64,000 nucleotides of DNA from MedAcidi-G1 sp002294285. GTDB taxonomy: Bacteria > Actinomycetota > Acidimicrobiia > Acidimicrobiales > MedAcidi-G1. Made by a program: the position numbers and the translations under genes. Numbering within the stretch: position 1 is the first letter of the stretch; each line of letters opens with the position of its first letter. This document shows, in pieces, positions 52,183-61,523 of this stretch. The notes beneath the pieces are model-generated. The model worked only from the letters and a program-made list of their open reading frames with translations. It made no database searches and was not told where the DNA came from. The stretch is from contig CAXEUY010000001.1 in NCBI GenBank assembly GCA_963999645.1, positions 62,001 through 126,000 on the forward strand. The letters run 5' to 3'.

Positions 52183-53310
52183 ATGTCGGAGATATTGAAA
52201 AAGAAGTCTAAAAATCGCGTATCAGGCGTAGATAGATTCCTGAACTTCATACGTGTCGTTATGGCGACCCTTATTGTCGTTGGTGTTTTAGCATTCATAG
52301 GGCAACAAATCTGGCCGGAAAACCCGTTTGCCGAATGGCGAAATCCAGACGCGCGTGGTCTTACAGGCGACCAATTCAAAGGTCTAATAGTCTCTGGTCT
52401 TTCCCAAGGAGCTATGTATGGGTTGATTGCATTGGGTTATTCAATGGTGTACGGAGTTCTAGGTTTCATAAATTTCGCTCACGGGGAAGTTTTCATGGTG
52501 GGAACTATGTCCGGGTGGATCATGTCAGAGAAATTAAATGACGCTGGTTTATGGGAAAGCAATTTTATTTTGTCACTCTTTCTTATAATTTTTGTAGCGA
52601 TTGCTACTTCCACCATTACAGCAATAATTACTGAAAGAATTGCCTATAGACCTTTGAGGAATTCACCGAGATTAATTCCCCTCATCACCTCAATAGGAGT
52701 TTCGTTTTTTATTCAAAATGCTGCTTTAGGTTTATTTGGTCCGACGAGTAAGGGTTATCCCCGTCTCCCTGAATGGCTGTCTAAACAAAGATCAATTTTG
52801 ACTGTTGAAGTCGCAGGAACAAAGATTCTTGTAGTGATTGTGGCTGCTTTGTCTATGGGAGGCCTCTGGTATTTAGTCGAGAGAACCCAAACCGGGCGAG
52901 CAATGAGAGCAGTAGCTGAAGATAAAGAGATCGCGTCTCTCATGGGAATAAATGTCAATAGAACAATTGTCATCACGTTCGGTGTCGGAGGTGCAATGGC
53001 TGGAGTCGGTGGAATACTTTGGGGATTACTCTTTAGAAGTGTTACTCATATGACAGGGTTCCTACCCGGAATCAAGGCATTTACTGCTGCTGTTGTAGGT
53101 GGTATAGGAAATATGGGTGGTGCTATGGCTGGTGGAGTTTTCTTAGGGTCGGCTGAGTCCATAGCTCCGATGGTCATACTTGAACCACTTGGAGTTCCAG
53201 GTGTTAGCCAACTGAAAGACGCCGTCGCGTTTACGGTCCTTGTTTTAGTTCTACTTTTTAAACCGTCCGGACTCTTCGGAGAAAGGCTTTCACAAGAGGA
53301 TCGTGCATGA
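52183..53310 (+). CDS. livH: branched-chain amino acid-type ABC permease LivH
   Basis: A permease of 375 residues of the HAAT family: SGLSQGAMYGLIALGYSMVY, GVLGFINFAHGEVFMVG and AFTAAVVGGIGNMGGAMAGG are typical LivH blocks. An extra N-terminal transmembrane helix (about 20-45) precedes the core. AAGGATAAG lies just before the ATG. It overlaps livM by ATGA. HAAT systems carry branched-chain amino acids, urea, amides or other small organics; which one cannot be told from the permease. Confidence 0.9.
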   Translation: MSEILKKKSKNRVSGVDRFLNFIRVVMATLIVVGVLAFIGQQIWPENPFAEWRNPDARGLTGDQFKGLIVSGLSQGAMYGLIALGYSMVYGVLGFINFAHGEVFMVGTMSGWIMSEKLNDAGLWESNFILSLFLIIFVAIATSTITAIITERIAYRPLRNSPRLIPLITSIGVSFFIQNAALGLFGPTSKGYPRLPEWLSKQRSILTVEVAGTKILVVIVAALSMGGLWYLVERTQTGRAMRAVAEDKEIASLMGINVNRTIVITFGVGGAMAGVGGILWGLLFRSVTHMTGFLPGIKAFTAAVVGGIGNMGGAMAGGVFLGSAESIAPMVILEPLGVPGVSQLKDAVAFTVLVLVLLFKPSGLFGERLSQEDRA

Positions 53311-55097
53311 TGAGCACTTCATTAGCACCAAGGAAGCTGTTCGATCAGAATTGGAAACGCATTATATTTTGGGGAAGCATTTGTGCACTCTCACAGGTTT
53401 TTATTTGCTTAGTGGGATTACCTGCAGAACTAGATAGAAGAATACTGATTAAGTCGACACTAAGCCTTGGTTACCTTTTCATAATCTGGGTTCCTCTGGT
53501 GTTTGGTTACGTAGTATCAAAAATGGTTGAATTGGAAGGAATTGAAAATCCTAAACCTGGCCCTGCGGACTTGTTGTCAGGGGCTGTAACTGGACTGCTG
53601 GGAGGTTTGGGGCTTGTAATTCTGATGCTGGGCATTGACAACTTTGATCTGAGAGACCCTCTGCTTAATTGGAACCCTAGACTTTTTAGACTGCTGACTT
53701 TTGAAAATGGTATCGGGTTTGGAAGCATGGTTTGGCTCTTATCCGGAGTGGGGCTTGGGACACTCGGAGCTGCACTTCACCAAATGACAAGTCGAATCAG
53801 AAAGATGATCGCCTATGCTACTTTCGGCCTTTTTATACTTGCAGTTCTAGAAGATGTCATAGATGACCTCTCAGAGGGCCTCCGTCTTGAATGGCTTAGT
53901 GACATGATTTACGATAAAAAAGGCGGCGTAACAGTTACTTCAGCAATAGTTATAGCGGTGGTACTCGCTCTAATTCCAATGGTCACCCGCGGTAAAATAA
54001 AAGAGAAAGTAACCCAGTATCGCTCGAATGAGGAACCCGGCGATCAGCAGCGAAACTCAATAATTTTGTTTGCCTTAGTGGCAGTCGTATTTCTTGTACT
54101 TCCTTGGTTCCTAGGGGGCATCGTTAATGAACTTCTCGCTAACGTAGGTCTCTTTTTGCTATTAGCATTAGGGCTAAATATTGTTGTTGGTCTTGCTGGT
54201 CTTTTAGACCTTGGGTACGTGGCTTTTTTCGCAGTAGGGGGTTATACGACTGCAGTTTTCACCTCCCCTAATTCACCATGGTTCTCGCCTGAGACTCATT
54301 TTGGAATTTCATTGCTGGCAGTCGTTGTAATGGCGACACTAGCTGGTCTTTTAATTGGTGCTCCGGTTATTCGAATGAGAGGCGATTATCTTGCAATTGT
54401 CACTTTGGGATTCGGTGAAATAATTCGACTCCTTTTCTTATCCGACTGGTTAAAACCATATTTAGGTGGTTCACAAGGTATAACTAACATCCCTGGAATC
54501 GATCTAGGTCCATGGGAAGTAAGAGGTGCAGATCCTCGGTCTGTTTTCTACATGGTTTTGGCTTTTTGTGTACTAGCTATATATGTCTCATGGCGGTTGC
54601 AGGGATCTCGTTTAGGTAGAGCTTGGATGGCCATCAGGGAAGATGAGAGTGTCGCCGAGGTAATGGGTATAAATACTGTCAATTCCAAATTGATGGCGTT
54701 TGTGGTAGGAGCAGTTTTGGCTTCATTCAGCGGAGCGGTACTGGCAGCAAAAGTTGGATCTGTTTTCCCTAAGAGCTTTGAAATTCTCGTTTCAATCATA
54801 ATTCTAGTTGTTGTAATAGTTGGTGGAATGGGAAGTATCACTGGAGTCATGGTTGGTTCATTAGTGCTTATAGGAATTCTCGGTGGACCACGACAACCGG
54901 GTCTTCTTCAAGAGTTTCAGAACTACAAACTATTGATATATGGAGCTTTGCTTGTTTTCATGATGCTTAAACGACCCGAAGGTCTCGTTCCAACGGCCCG
55001 TCGAACTAGGGAATTGCATCAAGAAGAATATCTACAGGACGCATGGCTAGGAGATGACGATTCCGATCAGCAAGAAGAAGCGGGTGAACGTGTATGA
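53307..55097 (+). CDS. livM: branched-chain amino acid-type ABC permease LivM, N-terminally extended
   Basis: A protein of 596 residues. The LivM core occupies about 245-570: LALGLNIVVGLAGLLDLGYV, GAPVIRMRGDYLAIVTLGFG, AWMAIREDESVAEVMGINTV and VVIVGGMGSITGVMVGSLVL. Ahead of it lies a region of about 240 residues with roughly six more hydrophobic segments (LSGAVTGLLGGLGLVILMLG and others) not found in short LivM proteins. It overlaps both neighbours by four bases. Confidence 0.88.
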   Translation: MMSTSLAPRKLFDQNWKRIIFWGSICALSQVFICLVGLPAELDRRILIKSTLSLGYLFIIWVPLVFGYVVSKMVELEGIENPKPGPADLLSGAVTGLLGGLGLVILMLGIDNFDLRDPLLNWNPRLFRLLTFENGIGFGSMVWLLSGVGLGTLGAALHQMTSRIRKMIAYATFGLFILAVLEDVIDDLSEGLRLEWLSDMIYDKKGGVTVTSAIVIAVVLALIPMVTRGKIKEKVTQYRSNEEPGDQQRNSIILFALVAVVFLVLPWFLGGIVNELLANVGLFLLLALGLNIVVGLAGLLDLGYVAFFAVGGYTTAVFTSPNSPWFSPETHFGISLLAVVVMATLAGLLIGAPVIRMRGDYLAIVTLGFGEIIRLLFLSDWLKPYLGGSQGITNIPGIDLGPWEVRGADPRSVFYMVLAFCVLAIYVSWRLQGSRLGRAWMAIREDESVAEVMGINTVNSKLMAFVVGAVLASFSGAVLAAKVGSVFPKSFEILVSIIILVVVIVGGMGSITGVMVGSLVLIGILGGPRQPGLLQEFQNYKLLIYGALLVFMMLKRPEGLVPTARRTRELHQEEYLQDAWLGDDDSDQQEEAGERV

Positions 55098-55879
55098 GTC
55101 TTCTTGAAATTAAAAATCTTCAAATAACTTTTGGAGGGCTAGATGCGCTTTCGAATCTGGATTTTGCTATTGAGGAAGGTGAGATTGTTAGTGTAATAGG
55201 GCCAAATGGCGCTGGAAAAACAACATTTTTTAACGCAATTTCAGGCATGATATCACCGACTAGTGGTGAGATTATTTTTGATGGTGAATCAGTGTTGGGT
55301 CTTGACCCTAATCAAATTACAGAAATGGGTATAGCGCGAACATTTCAAAATGTAAGACTCTTTCCAAATATGACAGTTTTAGAGAATGTAATGGTTTCCC
55401 AGCACTGTAGAACTTCGCAACTAGTGGTGGGGGCCTTGTTTCAAACTAAGGCATTTAAAAAAGAAGAGCGCGAAATACGTGAAAGAGCAGAAGAGATTTT
55501 GAGTTTCTTCGGAACTCGTCTCGTTGGATACCGTTTAGATCAGCCAGCTTTTGCGCTGTCTTATGCAAACAGACGAAGGTTGGAGATTGCTCGGGCAATG
55601 GCTACACAACCTAGATTACTGCTATTAGATGAACCCGTAGCTGGCATGAATCCAATAGAAACAGCAGAACTAACCACCCTCATTGGTAGATTGCGCGACG
55701 AATGGGGGTTCACGATTGTAATAATCGAGCATGATATGAAAGTCGTTAGAGACGTTTCAGATCGTGTAGTGGTTTTGGACCATGGTGTGCCAATAGCACA
55801 AGGATCTTACGACGCTGTTTCAACAAACCCTGATGTAATCGAAGCTTATTTAGGTAGACCTGTAGAGGCTAAATCATGA
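55094..55879 (+). CDS. livG: branched-chain amino acid-type ABC ATPase LivG
   Basis: An ATPase of 261 residues: Walker A GPNGAGKTTFFNAISGMI, ARTFQNVRLFPNMTVLENV (LivG-specific), signature region LSYANRRRLEIARAMA (the SGG is degenerate, as in LivG, which reads LxYGxQRRLE) and Walker B LLLLDEPVAGMNP. The C-terminal VVLDHGVPIAQG is typical. ATGA overlaps join it to livM and livF. Confidence 0.92.
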   Translation: MSLLEIKNLQITFGGLDALSNLDFAIEEGEIVSVIGPNGAGKTTFFNAISGMISPTSGEIIFDGESVLGLDPNQITEMGIARTFQNVRLFPNMTVLENVMVSQHCRTSQLVVGALFQTKAFKKEEREIRERAEEILSFFGTRLVGYRLDQPAFALSYANRRRLEIARAMATQPRLLLLDEPVAGMNPIETAELTTLIGRLRDEWGFTIVIIEHDMKVVRDVSDRVVVLDHGVPIAQGSYDAVSTNPDVIEAYLGRPVEAKS

Positions 55880-56598
55880 CGGAAACAGCTTTGTTGGAAT
55901 TTCGCGCAGTTAATACCCACTATGGGGCTGTACACATCCTTAAAGATGTTGACTTGGCTATTTATCCAGGTGAGATGGTTTGTCTTTTGGGCGGCAATGC
56001 AAGTGGCAAGTCAACAACATTAAAAACGTTATTGGGTATGGTTACGCCCACATCAGGAGAAGTGTTGCTTGATGGCGAAGTGGTAAACGACAAACCAACA
56101 AGTTACAGAGTGACTAATGGAGTTACGATGGTTCCAGAAAATCGTCGACTTTTTAAACGTCTCACAGTAAAAGAGAATCTTGAGCTCGGAGCCTATTTGC
56201 GTGACGATAAAGAAGGAATCGAAGAAGATTTAGAGAATATTTATGAACTTTTCCCACGTGTTAAAGAAAGACTTTCTCAAAAGTCAGGAACGCTTTCAGG
56301 TGGCGAGCAGCAGATGGTTGCAATTGGACGTGCTTTAATGTCACGTCCCAGAGTTCTGCTTATGGATGAACCTTCAATGGGTCTTGCTCCTGCTCTTGTT
56401 CAACAGAATTTCGAACTTATACAACAGATCCATGAAGAGGGAGTAGCGATTTTCATGGTTGAACAAAATGCCAATATGGCATTATCCATAGCCGATAGAG
56501 GATGGGTTTTACAGACAGGCAGGGTAGTGCTAGACGATACGGCAGAAGCGCTGCTTTCAAACCCCGAACTGCGTTCTTCTTATCTGGGGGAAAGTTAG
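55876..56598 (+). CDS. livF: branched-chain amino acid-type ABC ATPase LivF
   Basis: An ATPase of 240 residues: Walker A GGNASGKSTTLKTLLGM, MVPENRRLFKRLTVKENLEL, signature LSGGEQQMVAIGRALM, Walker B VLLMDEPSMGLAP and VEQNANMALSIADRGWVLQ. It closes the ProVW-LivHMGF run. The stop codon overlaps the stop of the convergent FAD oxidoreductase gene by two bases. No substrate-binding protein gene follows. Confidence 0.92.
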   Translation: MTETALLEFRAVNTHYGAVHILKDVDLAIYPGEMVCLLGGNASGKSTTLKTLLGMVTPTSGEVLLDGEVVNDKPTSYRVTNGVTMVPENRRLFKRLTVKENLELGAYLRDDKEGIEEDLENIYELFPRVKERLSQKSGTLSGGEQQMVAIGRALMSRPRVLLMDEPSMGLAPALVQQNFELIQQIHEEGVAIFMVEQNANMALSIADRGWVLQTGRVVLDDTAEALLSNPELRSSYLGES

Positions 56599-57782
56599 AT
56601 TACAGCTTTTTCCAAAAATGGTTCATTTCTTAGAATGCGCTCATAACCAAGTTCTGAAAGGTTAATAGATCTGTATTCGCCATAGGTGATCAATTCACTT
56701 ATACCGCGACCAACACCAGGGCTTTGTTGAAATCCGTGACCACTGAAGCCGTTACAGAAAAAGAAGTTTGGCAAGTGTTCACATGGTCCAATGATTGCGT
56801 TTTGATCCAGAGTGTTATAGGCGTAGTGGCCAGCCCAGGAGCTAGTTACTTTAATTTTTTCAAAAGCAGGAATACGATTGGCGAGCACAGGCCAGATATT
56901 TTCCGACCACTCTTCTTGCCGTACTTTGAAGTCATCGGGATGAACCTCTAAATCCTCAGTAGGCGGAGCGCCAGCAAGGTAGTAAGGAGGATCTGTTCTT
57001 ACATGCACTCCTGATGGGTCAATTGTAAGCGGAAGAGTCTGCCCCTCAAGTTTTTCGCGACAGTCAAAAACAAAAGCTGCTCTAATTCTAGGTTCCACTG
57101 GGAGTGGTAATCCCACCATTTCCGCTATCCACCTAGCGCGCGGACCTGCACAATTTATTACACGAGAACAGGAAACATTTTCACCAGAGTCTAATTTGGC
57201 TGACTCGACAAGGGTCTTGTTTTTGTTGACAGTTAGTGACACAACACGATTATTCATGTACTGGACGCCATTATGTCTAGCTCTCAATTTAAAACCTTGC
57301 ATCAAAGAAAATGCGTCTAGAGTTCCTTCGTTTCTGATTCCTAAACTTCCCCCTTCAAGATCTGAGACATTCATGTAGGGGAATCTTTCCAAAATTTCCT
57401 TTGGATTCAGCAAAGCTACTTCAGCGCCACATTCTTTTTGTATTTCATGATTGGAAATTAGATTTTCCATCCCATCTTGACTAGCTAAGAAAAGGTAACC
57501 GGTTTCACGAAAAGGCAAATCTGGTGCATCTTCATTAACTTGAACATTGTCATGAAAATTTGAAAAAAACTCTGTTGCGAACATTGAAAGCTTTATATTT
57601 ACAGGTTGTGAAAATTGGTGGCGAATACTTGCTTCAGAGAGCGCTGTTGAAGAATGAGCGTAAGTTGGATCAGGTTCAACGACAACTATGGACCCGTCAT
57701 AATCCTGATTCTCTGATAACCAATATGCGATCGAGCTGCCCATCACAGCACCTCCGATGATTAAAGTATCGACATGCAACAT
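56595..57782 (-). CDS. FAD-dependent oxidoreductase, DAO (sarcosine/glycine oxidase) family
   Basis: A flavoenzyme of 395 residues. The dinucleotide fold is VDTLIIGGAVMGSSIAYWL (the third Gly of the usual GGGVMG is Ala). VVEPDPTYAHSSTALSEASI is the sarcosine-oxidase/dehydrogenase-type region, and VINCAGPRARWIAEMVGLPL, GAPPTEDLEVHPDD and FFCNGFSGHGFQQSPGVGR are family blocks. It probably oxidises an N-methylated or ordinary small amino acid. Last gene of the minus-strand P450-SDR-HyuA-HyuB-DAO operon. Sarcosine is plausible, not shown. Confidence 0.86.
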   Translation of the reverse strand: MLHVDTLIIGGAVMGSSIAYWLSENQDYDGSIVVVEPDPTYAHSSTALSEASIRHQFSQPVNIKLSMFATEFFSNFHDNVQVNEDAPDLPFRETGYLFLASQDGMENLISNHEIQKECGAEVALLNPKEILERFPYMNVSDLEGGSLGIRNEGTLDAFSLMQGFKLRARHNGVQYMNNRVVSLTVNKNKTLVESAKLDSGENVSCSRVINCAGPRARWIAEMVGLPLPVEPRIRAAFVFDCREKLEGQTLPLTIDPSGVHVRTDPPYYLAGAPPTEDLEVHPDDFKVRQEEWSENIWPVLANRIPAFEKIKVTSSWAGHYAYNTLDQNAIIGPCEHLPNFFFCNGFSGHGFQQSPGVGRGISELITYGEYRSINLSELGYERILRNEPFLEKAVI

Positions 57783-57807
57783 TGGTGGCGCTTACCCTCT
57801 CATATGA

Positions 57808-59412
57808 TCAGGAAATATAACCCTGTTCGATGTCGTTTTTTGACAGTTCAGGGTCTCTTTCTGCCGGGTTTCCAAAACCTCCTCCACCCGGAAGTTCTAA
57901 AATCAGTCTTCTTCCTTCGGGTACAGGCTGCTTTCCTTTTGCATCAAAAGTTGTTCCATCATCAAGGTACACCCTCCCAGGTAAACCATTTTCACCCCCA
58001 CTTCGGCCTCTTGCGGGGTTTTCGACTCTGTCAAACATGCAACTAAAGAAAAATTTGTAACCATCAGAAGGGGAGAGTTCGATTATTTGACCTAAGCCCC
58101 CGCGTTGTCGCCCATTTCCTCCTGAATTAGGTCGAAGCTCTTTTCGCCAAATGATAATGGGTCCTACCTGTTCAGTGGCTTCAGATGACATAGTCCTGAC
58201 ACCGCTAGGGAAAGCAGTGCTGCTTAATCCGTCTAATTCAGGTCTAGCTCCGGTCCCACCACTATTAAACATAAGTATTTCTCGATTGGGTAGATCTGAT
58301 CCAGGATTACTCGGTCTTGCACTTACATGAAAATTCCAAAGGGCTCCCGCGCCTTCCGCTGGAATAGTTTCAGGAAGTACTTCTGCGATGGCACCTAAGC
58401 AAAGATCTGTTACGAAATGACCGGTGACGTGCCTAACAGCTACTGGGTCGGGGTGTTTGGCATTTAATATGCATCCTTCAGGTGCACTGACTGTGAACGC
58501 TGCTAATGACGCATAATTGCTCGGCATCTCAGGTGCTAGTGCCACAAGCATTGCATATGAATAGTAGGCGTGTGCATAGACTAAAGGAACGTTAACTCCG
58601 TTTTCACAGGTTGGTGAACTGCCAGTAAAATCAGCGTGGGCACCGTTCTCATCAACTGTAATCGTTACGTTCAGGTTTACAGTTTCGTTGTAGCCATCAA
58701 CCTGCATTTCGTTTGTGTATTTTCCGGAAGGCAGTTTTGCGAGTCTTCTTTTCGTAGCCTCTTCAGTCTTTTCAAAGATGAATTCTGCTAAATCATCTAA
58801 ATTGTCTAAGTTGAATTCATCAAGCATCCCGTGTAGACGTCGGATACCTGTTTCGTTTGAACTTGAAAGTGAGTGCAGGTCCCCAATTACCTGTGAAGAC
58901 TCTCTAACATTGTGACGAACTATATTTATAAGATCCTCATTAATTTCGCCGCGTTCCATTAATTTCATGATGGGAACGAAAAGTCCTTCCTCATAAACTT
59001 CAGTGGCGTCAGGTCCGAAGCCTCTACCGCCCACATCTACCACATGTGCGGTACAGCCGAAATAACCTATCAGATTACTATTTCTGAATACGGGAGTTAC
59101 GACTGTAAAGTCATGTAAGTGACCCGTTCCTTTCCATGGGTCGTTAGTTATATAGACATCCCCTTCGTAGATCCTGTGAGGGCCGATATCTTCAATAAAG
59201 TTGACTACAGCTGCGGCCATAGTATTTACATGTCCTGGAGTGCCAGTAATTGCCTGTGCGATCATTCTTCCTTTGGTGTCATACACTCCAGCTGAAAGAT
59301 CTCCTGCTTCTCTAACACTTGTACTAAAGGCAGTACGCACTAATGCAAGGGCTTGCTCTTCAACTATGGATATAAGTCGATTCCACATAACTTGATTTTG
59401 TAGTTGCTTCAT
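57808..59412 (-). CDS. hyuB: hydantoinase B/oxoprolinase family protein
   Basis: A protein of 534 residues (PF02538): LALVRTAFSTSVREAGDLSA, AQAITGTPGHVNTMAAAV, YITNDPWKGTGHLHDFTVVT and GGTGARPELDGLS are characteristic. It is the beta subunit of ATP-dependent N-methylhydantoinase, 5-oxoprolinase or acetone-carboxylase-like enzymes. It overlaps hyuA by ATGA, and lies 25 bases before the DAO gene. Confidence 0.9.
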   Translation of the reverse strand: MKQLQNQVMWNRLISIVEEQALALVRTAFSTSVREAGDLSAGVYDTKGRMIAQAITGTPGHVNTMAAAVVNFIEDIGPHRIYEGDVYITNDPWKGTGHLHDFTVVTPVFRNSNLIGYFGCTAHVVDVGGRGFGPDATEVYEEGLFVPIMKLMERGEINEDLINIVRHNVRESSQVIGDLHSLSSSNETGIRRLHGMLDEFNLDNLDDLAEFIFEKTEEATKRRLAKLPSGKYTNEMQVDGYNETVNLNVTITVDENGAHADFTGSSPTCENGVNVPLVYAHAYYSYAMLVALAPEMPSNYASLAAFTVSAPEGCILNAKHPDPVAVRHVTGHFVTDLCLGAIAEVLPETIPAEGAGALWNFHVSARPSNPGSDLPNREILMFNSGGTGARPELDGLSSTAFPSGVRTMSSEATEQVGPIIIWRKELRPNSGGNGRQRGGLGQIIELSPSDGYKFFFSCMFDRVENPARGRSGGENGLPGRVYLDDGTTFDAKGKQPVPEGRRLILELPGGGGFGNPAERDPELSKNDIEQGYIS

Positions 59413-61517
59413 TCGTTACCTGCGTGTGCTTTCGTTATCAGTAAACAAAAATCATTCTGAACTGTTGCTTTAGTGTTGCTTGACACCCATGTGGTTGTTT
59501 GATTTTCAACAATTATTGCCGGACCTAACACACAATCAGCAGGATTTAGTTTGTCGCGATCGAACACAGAAGCCTGGACTTCAGTAACCTCGGTTGGGTC
59601 ATAGACTGTTCGTTTATTTCCGCTAGTGACAATATTTTCGGAGTCAATAGGGGAAACTTTCTCAATTGTTAACTTAGGGGAAGTAACTTTAACAGACCAA
59701 CCGACCACTTCTATGGGTAGTCCCTCAATCGCCCTTCCGAAATGTTCTTCATAAGTTTTTTCGAATTCGTTATTCAATAGTTCGATTCCAAAACTATCAA
59801 ATTTCATATTTTCTATCGGAACGGTAATTTCCCATCCCTGACCTGAATATCTCATAAACGCGCAGCGTTCAACTTCAAGACTCTCCACGGAATAGACATT
59901 ATTTGAGGCTTCCATTACAAACTCTGTTGCCTCAGAAGTAAGGTCATCCAAAAGTTTATTAACAATGTTGTGTTCAAAATTTTCTAGAGAAACATAAAAA
60001 CTTCTCAATGCTTCATAAGAAAACGGTGTCCTAAGAAAACCTATCGCAGAACCTACACCTGCTCCCGGAGGAACAAGTAATTTATCGATTTCCAATTTGC
60101 CGCATAAACGTGAAGCATGCAGTGGAGCTGCACCACCAAATGCAATCATTGTGTATTTTGAAACGTCTTTGCCATTTTCCACTGCATGAACACGTGCAGC
60201 ATTAGCCATATTCTCGTCAACTACCTCTATAACTCCTATGGCTGCATTTTCTACGCTGCTTTCAAGGCTTTTCGCAATGTCATTTTTTAGAACTTTTTTT
60301 GATTCTTCGGGTAGTAGGTCGATATCTTCTGCACCAAAAGTCTCTGGCGAGATGCGTCCTAAGAGAATATTTGCATCGGTAACTGTCGCGAGAGAGCCAC
60401 CTAATCCGTATGCGGCCGGTCCAGGTTCAGAACCTGCGCTTAAAGGACCTACTCTTATTTGTTTAAGGTCATCAACACTGGCAATAGATCCACCACCTGC
60501 CCCTATCTCTATCATCTCTATAACAGGGATCGAAATCGGCATACCGCTTCCTTTAGTGAAGCGATGAGTTCGTGCCACTTCAAATGTTTTAGCTGATCTG
60601 GGAGTTTGGTCATCTATAAGACATATTTTTGCAGTTGTTCCTCCCATGTCATAGGAGAGCGCAGCGTCTATTCCATATCGATCGGCGATCTCAGCGGCGA
60701 AAATAGCTCCGCCGGCTGGGCCTGATTCAATTAGTCTAACTGGGAATCTTATTGCACTTTCTATACTCATTAACCCTCCACCTGAGTGGATAAGATGGAT
60801 GTCGCATTTAGCCCCTGCGTTATTTAATTCGTTTTTCAGTCTTTCGAGATAAGACGCCATCATGGGTTGAACGTAGGCATTTGCACAGACAGTGTTGAAT
60901 CTTTCAAATTCTCTCATTTGAGGAGAAACTTCAGAGGAAATTGAAACTTTTAATTCTGGAAGTTCACTTAAAAGCATTTCCCGGAAGAGAGATTCATGCT
61001 TATTGTTCATGTAAGAATGGATGAAACCTATAGCTATAGAGTCATATGCATCTTTCTTTTTTGAAATTAGCTTTATGAGATTTTGAGCTTCAATTTCGTC
61101 AAAAGTTAAAAGTACTGTACCTTCTGCAGAAATTCTCTCTGAAAGTACGTATCTATCTTTTCTCTCAATAAGTGGTTTTGGCAGTTCGAGGTTTAGGTTG
61201 TATTGCTCGAATCTGCTTTCGGTTCGCATTTCAATTGTGTCTCGGAAACCCTTAGTGGTCACAAAAGCTGTTTTTGCTCCTGTCCTGGAGATCAATGCGT
61301 TTGTAGCAAGAGTAGTCCCATGGATAAACGAACTGATTTGAGAAAAATCAGTTCCAGATTTTGCTATAACAGTTGCTATACCTTCGAGGATCCCTATTTC
61401 AGGTGATTCGTAAGTGGTTAGAACCTTAGTTGAAAATAAATCAGTTCCTTTTTCGAGGACTACATCTGTGAATGTTCCACCTACATCCGCCCCTATTCGA
61501 ATTCCACTATCAGTCAT
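59409..61517 (-). CDS. hyuA: hydantoinase A/oxoprolinase family protein
   Basis: A protein of 702 residues. The N-terminal IGADVGGTFTDVVLEKG (ASKHA phosphate-binding loop), SFIHGTTLATNALISRTGAK, SGPAGGAIFAAEIADRYG and SYDMGGTTAKICLIDD are canonical. It hydrolyses ATP to activate a lactam or imide ring; HyuB completes the active enzyme. Candidate substrates are N-methylhydantoin (creatinine route), 5-oxoproline or hydantoins. Upstream neighbours are SDR and P450 genes. Confidence 0.91.
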   Translation of the reverse strand: MTDSGIRIGADVGGTFTDVVLEKGTDLFSTKVLTTYESPEIGILEGIATVIAKSGTDFSQISSFIHGTTLATNALISRTGAKTAFVTTKGFRDTIEMRTESRFEQYNLNLELPKPLIERKDRYVLSERISAEGTVLLTFDEIEAQNLIKLISKKKDAYDSIAIGFIHSYMNNKHESLFREMLLSELPELKVSISSEVSPQMREFERFNTVCANAYVQPMMASYLERLKNELNNAGAKCDIHLIHSGGGLMSIESAIRFPVRLIESGPAGGAIFAAEIADRYGIDAALSYDMGGTTAKICLIDDQTPRSAKTFEVARTHRFTKGSGMPISIPVIEMIEIGAGGGSIASVDDLKQIRVGPLSAGSEPGPAAYGLGGSLATVTDANILLGRISPETFGAEDIDLLPEESKKVLKNDIAKSLESSVENAAIGVIEVVDENMANAARVHAVENGKDVSKYTMIAFGGAAPLHASRLCGKLEIDKLLVPPGAGVGSAIGFLRTPFSYEALRSFYVSLENFEHNIVNKLLDDLTSEATEFVMEASNNVYSVESLEVERCAFMRYSGQGWEITVPIENMKFDSFGIELLNNEFEKTYEEHFGRAIEGLPIEVVGWSVKVTSPKLTIEKVSPIDSENIVTSGNKRTVYDPTEVTEVQASVFDRDKLNPADCVLGPAIIVENQTTTWVSSNTKATVQNDFCLLITKAHAGNE

Positions 61518-61523
61518 CAGGTC

